Part shown: one piece after another, positions 51,401-57,947 of the stretch
Layout of the letters: every line of letters begins with the position of its first letter
Numbering within the stretch: position 1 is the first letter of the stretch
Origin: Arthrobacter sp. efr-133-R2A-120
GTDB lineage: Bacteria > Actinomycetota > Actinomycetes > Actinomycetales > Micrococcaceae
DNA: 64,000 nucleotides
Direction of reading: 5' to 3'
Assembly: GCF_030209835.1 (NCBI RefSeq)
Contig: NZ_JARVRF010000003.1
Span: forward strand, 222,546 to 286,545
Notes under the pieces: generated by a model
The model's input: only the letters and a program-made list of their open reading frames with translations
The model's database searches: none
Told to the model about the DNA's origin: nothing
Position numbers and translations under genes: made by a program

Positions 51401-53270
51401 CAAGGTCGTAGAGGAAGAAGTCGCGGTGGTCGGCAGTCTCAATCTCGAATGGTCGTTCGTCGAGAACCTCGAGGCCAAGATTGTGGAAGTACGGCAGGAT
51501 CTGGCTCAGGCTCTTGGGTTCCAAGAGGTAGAGCTTGACGCGCGCATCCTCTTCGAGGAGTTCGCCGGCGCCGTTGGGCAAATAGACATGCACTCCGGGG
51601 ACCGCCTGGACAGCGACGGCGTCGCGGTCGGTTGTGGCGGCATACTTCTCGAAACGCTCAATGTCCTTGAGTGCGTCTTCGACTTCGTAGTCGACCCGGT
51701 AGCCGGCGGGGAACGCATCAGCCCACAGGGCGGACAGCCGCTCGGCATCCAAACCGCTTGTGTTTTCGCGGAGCACCTCGGCAATTCCTTCAGCCCAGGA
51801 CCGAGAAGCCCGGACAAGCCGCTTTTCGAGTTCACCGGCGTCGACGTCGCGAAGCTCAGCCTCCCGCGGCAGCCGGATACGGAAGAACACCCTCGAGAGT
51901 GCGGACTCCGTGATCCGGGCCTCGTAGTCGATGCTCTCGGCTTCGAAAGTCTCGCGGAGCTCCTGCTCAATCCGCTGCCGGACGTTGGTGGTGTAGCGGT
52001 CACGGGGCAGGTAGACCAGTGCCGACATGAACCGTCCGTAGATATCCGGGCGCAGGAAGAGCTTGGTGCGGCGCCGCTCCTGCAGACGCTGGATACCCAA
52101 AGCCGTTGCGGCCAGATCCTCGGTCTCGATCTGGAAGAGTTCATCACGCGGGTAGGTCTCGAGAATACCGACGAGGTCCTTGCCGGAATGGGAGTCCTGC
52201 GGGAATCCGGCTGAGCGGAGCACGGCGTCGACCTTTTCCCGAACGATGGGGATGTTTCTTACGGAACCGGTGTACGCGCTCGTGGCGAAGAGGCCGATGA
52301 AGCGGCGCTCACCGTTGACGTTGCCTGCAACATCGAAGCTCTTGACACCGATGTAGTCCAGGTATGCGGGACGGTGCACGGTGGACCGCGAGTTGGCTTT
52401 GGTGATGACCAAGGCACGCTTCTCGCGCGCCTTCCTGCGTCCGGCGTCGGTGAGGTGCTGGATTTGGTGCGGGTGGTCCCCTGCCCTCAGGAGTCCCAAG
52501 CCGCTCTCTTCGCGCAACTCAAGGACGTCTTCACCGTTCTCGGTGATGAGGTCGTATTCCCTGTAACCGAGGAACGTGAAGTTGCCGTTGTCCAACCAAC
52601 GCAGAAGGTCCTGCGCTTGCCTGAGCTCCGCGATGTCTTCCGGGTGGGCCACCTTGTCCAGGGATGATGCCAGCTCAAGCGCCTTCGTGCGCATCTTGGG
52701 CCAGTCTTCGACGGCGGCGCGGACGTCGTTCAGGACGCGGTGGATTCCGTCCACGAGTTCCTTCTGGAAGTCGTCGGCCACCCTGTCAACCTCGACGGCG
52801 ATCCACGACTCCATGTGGGAGACGTTGTCGCCTTGGGCGATCAGATGGGCGATATTCGGCATTGCCGCGGTGTCACCGCTTGAGATGCCAATGTTCGACG
52901 GCACCCGGGCAATGTCGGACAGGTCGCCCGTGAGGTGGTCACGCGAAACCACGAAGAGTGGGTGCATGACAAGCCGGATAGCGCAGTTCTGGCGGACGAG
53001 TTCGGCGTTCACCGAGTCCACCAGGAACGGCATGTCATCTGTGACGATGTACAGAATGCTGCGATCACCCTCGTTGGCAATCTTGACCTTGGCGGTGCCC
53101 GGCTTTCGGCTCTGTCCCGCTTCCCGGTGGGCCGCTGCCCTGGAGGTCAATTGCTCGGCAGCGTATCCGCGGGCGTCCTCCTCTGCGAGATGCTCGTAGT
53201 AGTCTCCGAAGAACCCTTCCCGGACTACTGCAGGTTTAGAACGATCCTCCACGCTGGATCCTGACGACAT
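48417..53270 (-). CDS. gdh: NAD-specific glutamate dehydrogenase, 180 kDa class
   Basis: This is a 1617-residue enzyme of the large (L-180) class, matching mycobacterial Rv2476c in size. The long N-terminal regulatory region carries ACT-like parts, and the catalytic core lies around residues 800-1150, with KVARGGLRWSDRREDFRTE, VIVPTGAKGGFF and VGVGDMSGDVFGNGML. It oxidises glutamate to 2-oxoglutarate and ammonium, feeding the TCA cycle. ATG 53270 is preceded by GGAGG at 9 bases; TTG 53276 is too close to the same site. It heads the gdh-pdtaS pair. Confidence 0.95.
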   Translation of the reverse strand: MSSGSSVEDRSKPAVVREGFFGDYYEHLAEEDARGYAAEQLTSRAAAHREAGQSRKPGTAKVKIANEGDRSILYIVTDDMPFLVDSVNAELVRQNCAIRLVMHPLFVVSRDHLTGDLSDIARVPSNIGISSGDTAAMPNIAHLIAQGDNVSHMESWIAVEVDRVADDFQKELVDGIHRVLNDVRAAVEDWPKMRTKALELASSLDKVAHPEDIAELRQAQDLLRWLDNGNFTFLGYREYDLITENGEDVLELREESGLGLLRAGDHPHQIQHLTDAGRRKAREKRALVITKANSRSTVHRPAYLDYIGVKSFDVAGNVNGERRFIGLFATSAYTGSVRNIPIVREKVDAVLRSAGFPQDSHSGKDLVGILETYPRDELFQIETEDLAATALGIQRLQERRRTKLFLRPDIYGRFMSALVYLPRDRYTTNVRQRIEQELRETFEAESIDYEARITESALSRVFFRIRLPREAELRDVDAGELEKRLVRASRSWAEGIAEVLRENTSGLDAERLSALWADAFPAGYRVDYEVEDALKDIERFEKYAATTDRDAVAVQAVPGVHVYLPNGAGELLEEDARVKLYLLEPKSLSQILPYFHNLGLEVLDERPFEIETADHRDFFLYDLGLKYPAGVDPVATGQLLADSFSAAVTGAVESDSFDRLVLREGIHWRQVVMLRAYAKYMRQMGNTNSFEFIADTLLANPEVARGLIDLFGARFDPSSPDAARPARQESARATLAEAIDQVATLDADRVLRTFVNLIESTLRTNYFQGKSYVSFKLDPTAIDGLPFPRPKYEIWVYSPRVEGVHLRFGKVARGGLRWSDRREDFRTEILGLVKAQTVKNAVIVPTGAKGGFFAKQLPDPALDRAAWMAEGIESYKTFIRGLLDLTDNLVTTADGEKIVPPSDVVRQDDDDSYLVVAADKGTATFSDTANGLAAEYGFWLGDAFASGGSIGYDHKAMAITARGAWESVKRHFSELDLDTQTEEFTVVGVGDMSGDVFGNGMLLSKHIRLLAAFDHRHIFLDPTPDAASSFAERRRLFELPRSSWDDYDRSLISAGGGVFPRQAKVIPISPEVGRSLGLPDGTVQLSPPELLRAILLAPADLLYNGGIGTYVKASTESHAEVGDKANDVIRVNGRELRVKVVGEGGNLGMTQRGRIEAALQGVILNTDAIDNSAGVDCSDHEVNIKIFVDRMVAAGKLDVSERTSFLADMTDEVGRLVLEDNIDQNILLLNDRTRVAEWSPSYERLMDWLEKSADLKRDLEALPTTDTLRERLEQGQGLTSPELSVLAAYAKIELGSALRESDLADDPWFRKTIRSYFPKQLRERFDAELDTHPLRREIVATVVANDMINLGGITFAFRTMEETSATEVAVAKAFVALREIYELDSMVRELNALPASFPTEHWSTVHLDIRRLLDRAVRWLLSQGNASKPISEIVAEFKPMMDPMRARVLDYLRGSDKERVTAWLEKARAWGLPDELAHRWAELFESFVLLDIAKIAQSREARVEEVSHVYYTVFDRFHVDSLLERITALPRDDRWQALARAALRDDLYSTVADMTTSVLESTDAGLDAEARLRAWEDLNAEQLGRAKSMFDEVNALEADDMASLSVALRLLRSIVRR

Positions 53271-53327
53271 CGACAAACGCCTCCATCACATCTCGATTGC
53301 TGCGTCCTTGCAGCCCACATGGCGAGC

Positions 53328-54641
53328 CTAACGCTTTAGGCGTTGCCTTGCTCTGGAATATGCGACAGAGGATTTGCCATTTTGCTGGACAGGTGCACAG
53401 ACCATTTTTGCGATTGCTAGCCGCAAGGCAGATTCGGGGGCAGATTCGAAGAGCACGGCACCGGACAACAACGCCGCGTCGCAGGCTTCCGGATCGGATG
53501 GAAGGAATACCTCGATGCCATGGCCGGGGCCGTACCGTTCCCATGCTTCGCGGAGCTCACGCTCGGGCGACCGGCCCGCGGATGCTGCCCGAACTTTGTT
53601 CAGGACCACCCGTGGAGCCGCGTGCGGGACTGCCCGTTCAAGTTCCGCGAGCCCACGCACGAGTCGCGGAACCCCGACGGCGTCGGCCGCGCCCACGGCG
53701 TAAACGGTGTCCGCCAGTTCGATACTGCGTAGTGTTGCGGCATTGCGTCGAGGGGCCATGGTGTCGAAGCTGAGTTCCTCGTCGGCTTCAAGGCAGAAAC
53801 CTGCGTCGACCACGACGACGTCCGCGATCTCCTTGGCGAGTTCAAGTACGGAGGAGAGCGCGCCAGCCCGGAGCTCCGTCCACCGGTCCGCGCGCGTAAT
53901 GCCGGTAAGAACCCGGAAACTAGTAGCTTTGGCGAAGACAGGCGCGGCGATCCGCTTGAGCGATTCGGCGTCCAACAATCCTTGATCCGCCAGTCGACAA
54001 GACTGTGCCAGTCCGGCGGATTCGTCCAGTAAGCCCAGCGATGCCGCGACACTGGCCCCGTAGCTGTCTGCATCGAGAAGGATCACTGACTTGCCTTCAG
54101 CCGCCAGCTCTGCAGCAATGTTGACAGCCATAAGAGTCCTGCCCGGCGCCCCGGTGGGCCCCCAGACCGCGATGATCCGGCCAGCACCTGCCCGTGCCCG
54201 TTCCGGTTCTTCCGCCGCTTCGGTGGGACGGAGTTCTGCGGCGGTGTCGGCAAACCCGGAATCCCGAGGCTCCGCGCGTCGCCTTCCTTGTCCGGGCAGC
54301 TGGCCTACGGCATCGGAGATCCTGGAAGCCAGAGTTGCCGAATCAACATCCAGCGACGCTGTCACGACGCCGATGCTCCGCAGGCGGCTCTCCTCCCCTG
54401 CGTCGTCGCTCAGGGCAACGATGGACACTCCGACAGCCGCCAGCCGGTCGACCAACGATGCCGTCAGTTCCTCAGCGCCTTCGGCTATGACCGCGGCACG
54501 CGCGAGACCGCTTTGGCAAACAGCCAGAAGTTCCGCGAGTTCGCCGCACCGGCGCACTACCGTGACCGGCCCATGGAGCCGCTCTAGTCCCCCGACCAAG
54601 TCCTCCCGGGACTGCCCGACTGTGACAACGGGGATGCTCAC
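53328..54641 (-). CDS. CpaE/TadZ-like P-loop ATPase of the pilus system
   Basis: This is a 437-residue protein. An atypical receiver-like N-terminal domain (residues 1-115) and an acidic linker precede a ParA/MinD-type domain. The P-loop WGPTGAPGRTLMAVNIA (around residue 165) has Arg where the Walker lysine is expected; VILLDADSYGASVA and DVVVVDAGFCLE follow. GTG 54641 overlaps the CpaB-like stop by 4 bases. CpaE/TadZ localises the Tad apparatus at the membrane. It pairs with the CpaB-like gene, but both are 35 kb from tadABC. Confidence 0.75.
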   Translation of the reverse strand: MSIPVVTVGQSREDLVGGLERLHGPVTVVRRCGELAELLAVCQSGLARAAVIAEGAEELTASLVDRLAAVGVSIVALSDDAGEESRLRSIGVVTASLDVDSATLASRISDAVGQLPGQGRRRAEPRDSGFADTAAELRPTEAAEEPERARAGAGRIIAVWGPTGAPGRTLMAVNIAAELAAEGKSVILLDADSYGASVAASLGLLDESAGLAQSCRLADQGLLDAESLKRIAAPVFAKATSFRVLTGITRADRWTELRAGALSSVLELAKEIADVVVVDAGFCLEADEELSFDTMAPRRNAATLRSIELADTVYAVGAADAVGVPRLVRGLAELERAVPHAAPRVVLNKVRAASAGRSPERELREAWERYGPGHGIEVFLPSDPEACDAALLSGAVLFESAPESALRLAIAKMVCAPVQQNGKSSVAYSRARQRLKR

Positions 54642-55282
54642 GTGCCGGTACCGCCCGGATTCCAAACCACAGCTATCTTCGCTTTGTTCGCCTGCGCTCC
54701 AAGAAGTTTCGGCATGTGCTCATCGGTCACTAGGACCAGAACCACTTTCTCCTTGGACGCCCCGAGCGTGGAGGCGCCTTCCGTGATCTGGGCGATCTCC
54801 GCACCGGGCAACAGCAACTGTGGCGTGCCGAAACCGTTGCGCGCATCGGGGAGGGCTACCCAAACGTCAACGCGGGATCCTGCCACCGCTTGGGAAGGCA
54901 GTGACTCCTGGATCGCGATCGCCACAGGTTTGCGGTTCAGGGAGTCCGCGGCCCCCAGACTCTCCTGCGGAACGAGTTGGTTCTTGGCAATTCTTTGAAC
55001 GGCAACTTTTCCTTCGGGCAGGCCATCCGCGAGAGTCACGTAACTGGACTCAACGTCGTCGAGCCGGACTTTGACTATCGCAAGATCGTCCTTGCTGACT
55101 CTCTGGCCCACGGCAATCGACTCGCGCGCCGCATACACCTGGATGGTACGGTCCGCGCTTCCAACGAGGGCGATGACTCCAGCCAGTGATGCCAAGACCA
55201 GGAGAACCCCCACCAAAAGTCGCGGATCCCTCCATGACGGTTTCCTGAGCCGCGCTGCAGCGGCCGCGGTAGTTACACCCAT
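54638..55282 (-). CDS. SAF-domain protein, CpaB/RcpC-like pilus assembly factor
   Basis: This is a 214-residue protein with an N-terminal basic segment, one membrane helix (LLVGVLLVLASLAGVIALVG) and an SAF domain (VYAARESIAVGQRVSKDDL, GLPEGKVAVQRIAKNQLVP). CpaB/RcpC proteins sit on the outer face of the membrane and help secretion of pilin. It overlaps the downstream ATPase gene by 4 bases. GC-rich and closely packed; the two genes form a minimal accessory unit for the Tad machine at 15-19 kb. Confidence 0.75.
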   Translation of the reverse strand: MGVTTAAAAARLRKPSWRDPRLLVGVLLVLASLAGVIALVGSADRTIQVYAARESIAVGQRVSKDDLAIVKVRLDDVESSYVTLADGLPEGKVAVQRIAKNQLVPQESLGAADSLNRKPVAIAIQESLPSQAVAGSRVDVWVALPDARNGFGTPQLLLPGAEIAQITEGASTLGASKEKVVLVLVTDEHMPKLLGAQANKAKIAVVWNPGGTGT

Positions 55283-55433
55283 CCTGCTTCCCCCATTGCA
55301 TAGTTAGTCGGCGACGACCTCCAGTGGCCCCTATTCTGACCGCATGTTGGTCCCTTTCGAAAGCCAAAAGCCTCAAATTACGTCAACTGTGGAAAACCCC
55401 GGCAAGTGGGTCGAACAGTGGCAAAATGGATGC

Positions 55434-55649
55434 ATGCCCCGATTCCTCACCCTGGCTGATGTCGCCGAACAGCTTCAGATCAACTCTCCGCAGGCATACG
55501 CCTTGGTGCGCAGCGGAGAACTCAAGGCCATCCAAGTGGGTGGCCGTGGCCAGTGGCGCGTCGAAGAGAAGATGCTGGAGCAGTACATCGAGGAACGCTA
55601 CGCCGAGGCCAGCAGGATAATCCAAGAGGCCAAATCCAAGTCCTCCTGA
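55434..55649 (+). CDS. Small helix-turn-helix (excisionase/BldC-like) DNA-binding protein
   Basis: This is a 71-residue protein starting MPRFLTLADVAEQLQINSPQ. The HTH_17-type winged helix comprises LADVAEQLQINSPQAYALVR, then the wing SGELKAIQVGG and RGQWRVEEKMLEQY. There is no effector domain. The ATG has only a weak site (TGGA) and could be leaderless; the frame remains open to an ATG at 55344. BldC, a MerR-like relative, binds head-to-tail direct repeats cooperatively; a set of 10-bp repeats lies 0.7 kb away (56360-56399), so a link is possible. Confidence 0.75.
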   Translation: MPRFLTLADVAEQLQINSPQAYALVRSGELKAIQVGGRGQWRVEEKMLEQYIEERYAEASRIIQEAKSKSS

Positions 55650-55693
55650 TCTCCGTCCAGCGCCCCAGGACGGCGGCGGGGAGGCTGGCCGGG

Positions 55694-56266
55694 CTAGAAG
55701 TCCTGGCCCCGCAATGAACGCAGCGCGGCAAGCGACTGGAATGGAACTGTCGCCACAGACACGACGTTGCCGGACCGGCGGACTTCGCCCGGCAGCATGA
55801 CGGCGAGATCAAAGTGGTCCTTGCCCACGCGATCAATGACGCCCCGCATCGTCCGCTCATCACGCGCCAACTCAAGCAAATGAACCGCCAGTTCCGCCCT
55901 GTCGCGGGCCAGCATTCGCAATGCGCTGGCCAAGCCAAGCCGCTGTGACGCCTTAGATCGGCCTGCCCGAACCTGCCGGCCCAGGCCCTGATACGCCAAT
56001 GCGGCCGTTACAGGCACCAACCACTGGTGGCGACCATCGTCAAGGACCAACGATTCGCTTCCGACATGACTAAGCGTCCCGGACACCTGCGTCCCGGACC
56101 GGAGCTTCACATCAATCTTCTGGCCGATTGCTCCATGCAGCCTGTCTGAGACCTCGATTCCGGCCATCTCCACCCGTGCCCGCTCTGAAATTTCGGATTC
56201 AAGTCCCAGCAATCGTTCAGAGGCCAGTTGTGCCTCCATGTCTTCAAACAGAGCATCCCAACGCAT
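55694..56266 (-). CDS. Conserved hypothetical protein with a possible Sm-like segment
   Basis: This is a 190-residue protein from ATG 56266; a GTG seven codons upstream is less well placed. It contains IDVKLRSGTQVSGTLSHVG then SLVLDDGRHQWLVPVTA, a beta-rich stretch that resembles an Sm fold, followed by a helical region (ALRMLARDRAELAVHLLELA) and a final beta stretch (SVATVPFQSLAALRSL). No membrane helix or catalytic motif. I do not assign a function. It converges with the HTH gene. Confidence 0.65.
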   Translation of the reverse strand: MRWDALFEDMEAQLASERLLGLESEISERARVEMAGIEVSDRLHGAIGQKIDVKLRSGTQVSGTLSHVGSESLVLDDGRHQWLVPVTAALAYQGLGRQVRAGRSKASQRLGLASALRMLARDRAELAVHLLELARDERTMRGVIDRVGKDHFDLAVMLPGEVRRSGNVVSVATVPFQSLAALRSLRGQDF

Positions 56267-56340
56267 TGCGTCAGCGTAAGCGGGCACCCCTCGATGGTCA
56301 ATCTTTCTTCATCGACAACCAACTCCTAGACAAATCTATC

Positions 56341-56356
56341 ATTTTGGGACCAAAAT
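56341..56356. promoter_or_regulatory. Perfect palindrome, candidate operator
   Basis: ATTTTGG (56341-56347), GA, CCAAAAT (56350-56356) form a perfect 7-bp inverted repeat in the divergent intergenic region between the hypothetical gene and the LysM gene. AT-rich symmetry in a GC-rich genome suggests a dimeric regulator site. Confidence 0.5.
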
Positions 56357-56359
56357 AAG

Positions 56360-56399
56360 TCAAACATCATCAAACTGCATCAAACAGCATCAACTGGGT
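56360..56399. repeat. Array of 10-bp direct repeats upstream of the LysM gene
   Basis: The decamers TCAAACATCA (56360), TCAAACTGCA (56370) and TCAAACAGCA (56380) are followed by the partial copy TCAACTGGGT (56390). The 10-bp period places each copy on the same helical face. The array starts 4 bases after the palindrome and ends 11 bases before the LysM ATG, overlapping the ribosome-site region. Confidence 0.8.
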
Positions 56400-56410
56400 A
56401 GGGGGAACCC

Positions 56411-57196
56411 ATGGAACAGGCCAGCAGACCCGTTCGGCACGACGTCGCAATGGCGATGACCATCCTGGCGCTCGCTCTTTTGCTCGCCGCCACCGGATTG
56501 ATCTTGATTGACCGATGGCACTCCGCGGCACGCCGACTCCAGGCACCCACGTTCGAAGACCTCCTGGGACTTGTCGCAACTGCCGCCGGTCTGGGGATCG
56601 GGGTCTGGTGGATCGGCACGTTCCTTCTGGCAATAGCCGCCGCGCTCCTCCAGCAAGCCGGCAAGGACCGCTGCGCGAGCGCCACCGCCAAACTCAGCCC
56701 AGCCTTCATGCGCAGGCTTGCTGTTGCAATTCTGGGCCTGAATCTCGCGGGAATTCCCCTGGCGAATGCGTCATCGGCACAGCTTGAACGAGCGTGGGGC
56801 CCGGCAAACGGCTCAACACCGTCCAGCGGAATCTCGGCCCAATGGACACCCGGCTCCAATCCTTCTCCGAATCGCCCAGTCGTGCCCTCGCTCGAGTCCG
56901 GCTCATCGGAGATCGACCCCTATTGGCAACCGCGCGCGCCTGCTGCCGAGCCAAGGCTTCTGGGAACCAGGCCACAGCGGGCCGCGGAACAGTCTGCCTC
57001 GCCAAATCAAGGCGAAGTGGTGGTGAGGCGGGGAGATTCACTGTGGTCAATTGCCGCCCGGCAGCTGGGCCCGATGGCCAGTGACGTCGACATTGCCCTT
57101 CGCTGGCCGAAGTGGTATGCCGCAAACCGACATGTCATCGGAGACGACCCGGGTCTCCTTGTCCCAGGTCAGATCCTGCAACCACCGCCCAGGTAG
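56411..57196 (+). CDS. LysM-domain membrane protein
   Basis: This is a 261-residue protein with three hydrophobic helices in the first 120 residues (MAMTILALALLLAATGLILI, LVATAAGLGIGVWWIGTFLL, RLAVAILGLNLAGIPLAN), a low-complexity Pro/Ser linker and a C-terminal LysM (EVVVRRGDSLWSIAARQLGP ... VPGQILQPP). LysM binds N-acetylglucosamine polymers, so the protein probably tethers the membrane to peptidoglycan. GGGGGAA lies just before the ATG. The next gene, of the Rv3235 type, follows on the same strand. Confidence 0.82.
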   Translation: MEQASRPVRHDVAMAMTILALALLLAATGLILIDRWHSAARRLQAPTFEDLLGLVATAAGLGIGVWWIGTFLLAIAAALLQQAGKDRCASATAKLSPAFMRRLAVAILGLNLAGIPLANASSAQLERAWGPANGSTPSSGISAQWTPGSNPSPNRPVVPSLESGSSEIDPYWQPRAPAAEPRLLGTRPQRAAEQSASPNQGEVVVRRGDSLWSIAARQLGPMASDVDIALRWPKWYAANRHVIGDDPGLLVPGQILQPPPR

Positions 57197-57231
57197 CCCA
57201 GCAGCCGGACCCCACGAGCCCCGAACCACCA

Positions 57232-57265
57232 CCATCCGCCATCCGCCATCCGCCATCCGCCATCG
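57232..57265. repeat. Heptamer tandem repeat CCATCCG
   Basis: Four exact copies of CCATCCG and a partial fifth (CCATCG) run from 57232 to 57265 in the gap between the LysM gene and the Rv3235-like gene. The unit is not a multiple of three and is outside any called frame. It ends about 20 bases before the next ATG, so copy-number change would alter leader length. Confidence 0.9.
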
Positions 57266-57285
57266 ACTCGTAGCCGAGGAAGTCC

Positions 57286-57798
57286 ATGAGTGCATCACCA
57301 GCCATCCGCACTGTGCCCAATGCAGTCCGGACACCTCCTCCACCCATTGCCTCGCGTTCAATCGTGGTTTCGCCGCGCGCCAAAGCCCGGGCGGGAGGTC
57401 CGTCCGACAAGGGGCCTTCCTCTGCCAGCAAAGCGGCTCGGCTCCTTAGCCTCGACGGTGAAATCCGCGCGCTGGCCCGCAGTATCGCGCAAGCCGCGGT
57501 GGAGGTCCTTGCCGGGACCCGGCCGGTGCAACAACTCTCACGCACGTTGGATCCCGGATGCCTTAGCGCACTGCAACACCGGGCCGCACTGACGCGAGCC
57601 CACGCTGCCAGCACCCAGGGCGGGCAGTCCAGACTTCACCGAAGTCCGATGGTCCGCTCCGTGCATGTCTGCGCGGTGAAGGACGGAGTGTACGAGGCCA
57701 GCTTGGTTGTCTCGGAAGAACTCCGCTCCCGCGCCGTAGCCATGAGGCTTGAAGGGAGCAATGGCACGTGGAGGGTCACCGCCCTGGAAATCGGCTGA
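57286..57798 (+). CDS. Rv3235-family (DUF6459-like) protein
   Basis: This is a 170-residue protein. The N-terminal 50 residues are disordered, Pro/Ser/Arg-rich; the remainder has a helical stretch (IRALARSIAQAAVEVLAGTR, RPVQQLSRTLDPGCLSALQH) and a beta-rich end (VRSVHVCAVKDGVYEASLVV, RAVAMRLEGSNGTWRVTALE). Actinobacteria carry this family beside secA, as here. GAGGAAG precedes the ATG. The role is unknown; links to protein export rest only on position. Confidence 0.8.
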   Translation: MSASPAIRTVPNAVRTPPPPIASRSIVVSPRAKARAGGPSDKGPSSASKAARLLSLDGEIRALARSIAQAAVEVLAGTRPVQQLSRTLDPGCLSALQHRAALTRAHAASTQGGQSRLHRSPMVRSVHVCAVKDGVYEASLVVSEELRSRAVAMRLEGSNGTWRVTALEIG

Positions 57799-57825
57799 CG
57801 GCGGGTTCATCTGAAATGGCAGCAC

Positions 57826-57870
57826 AACGGAGAAGGACCAGAACGGGGTGTTCTGGTCCTTCTCCGTTTT
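57826..57870. terminator. Strong intrinsic terminator between the Rv3235-like gene and secA
   Basis: A 19-bp perfect stem (57826-57844 with 57850-57868) with loop GGGGT is followed by TTTT on the plus strand. It lies 28 bases after the Rv3235-like stop and about 80 bases beyond the secA stop on the other strand, so it probably serves both. Confidence 0.9.
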
Positions 57871-57947
57871 CACGGCAAGCATCCGCTTGTTGGATACGTA
57901 TGGCAGTTGCGAGCGTCCCTCAGCTCTATGCGTCAGGCACCACGGCG

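Noticed and set aside
56360..57265. Short direct repeats as a possible CRISPR array
   Set aside because: The repeats are 7-10 bp, directly tandem and without spacers, and no cas gene is present.
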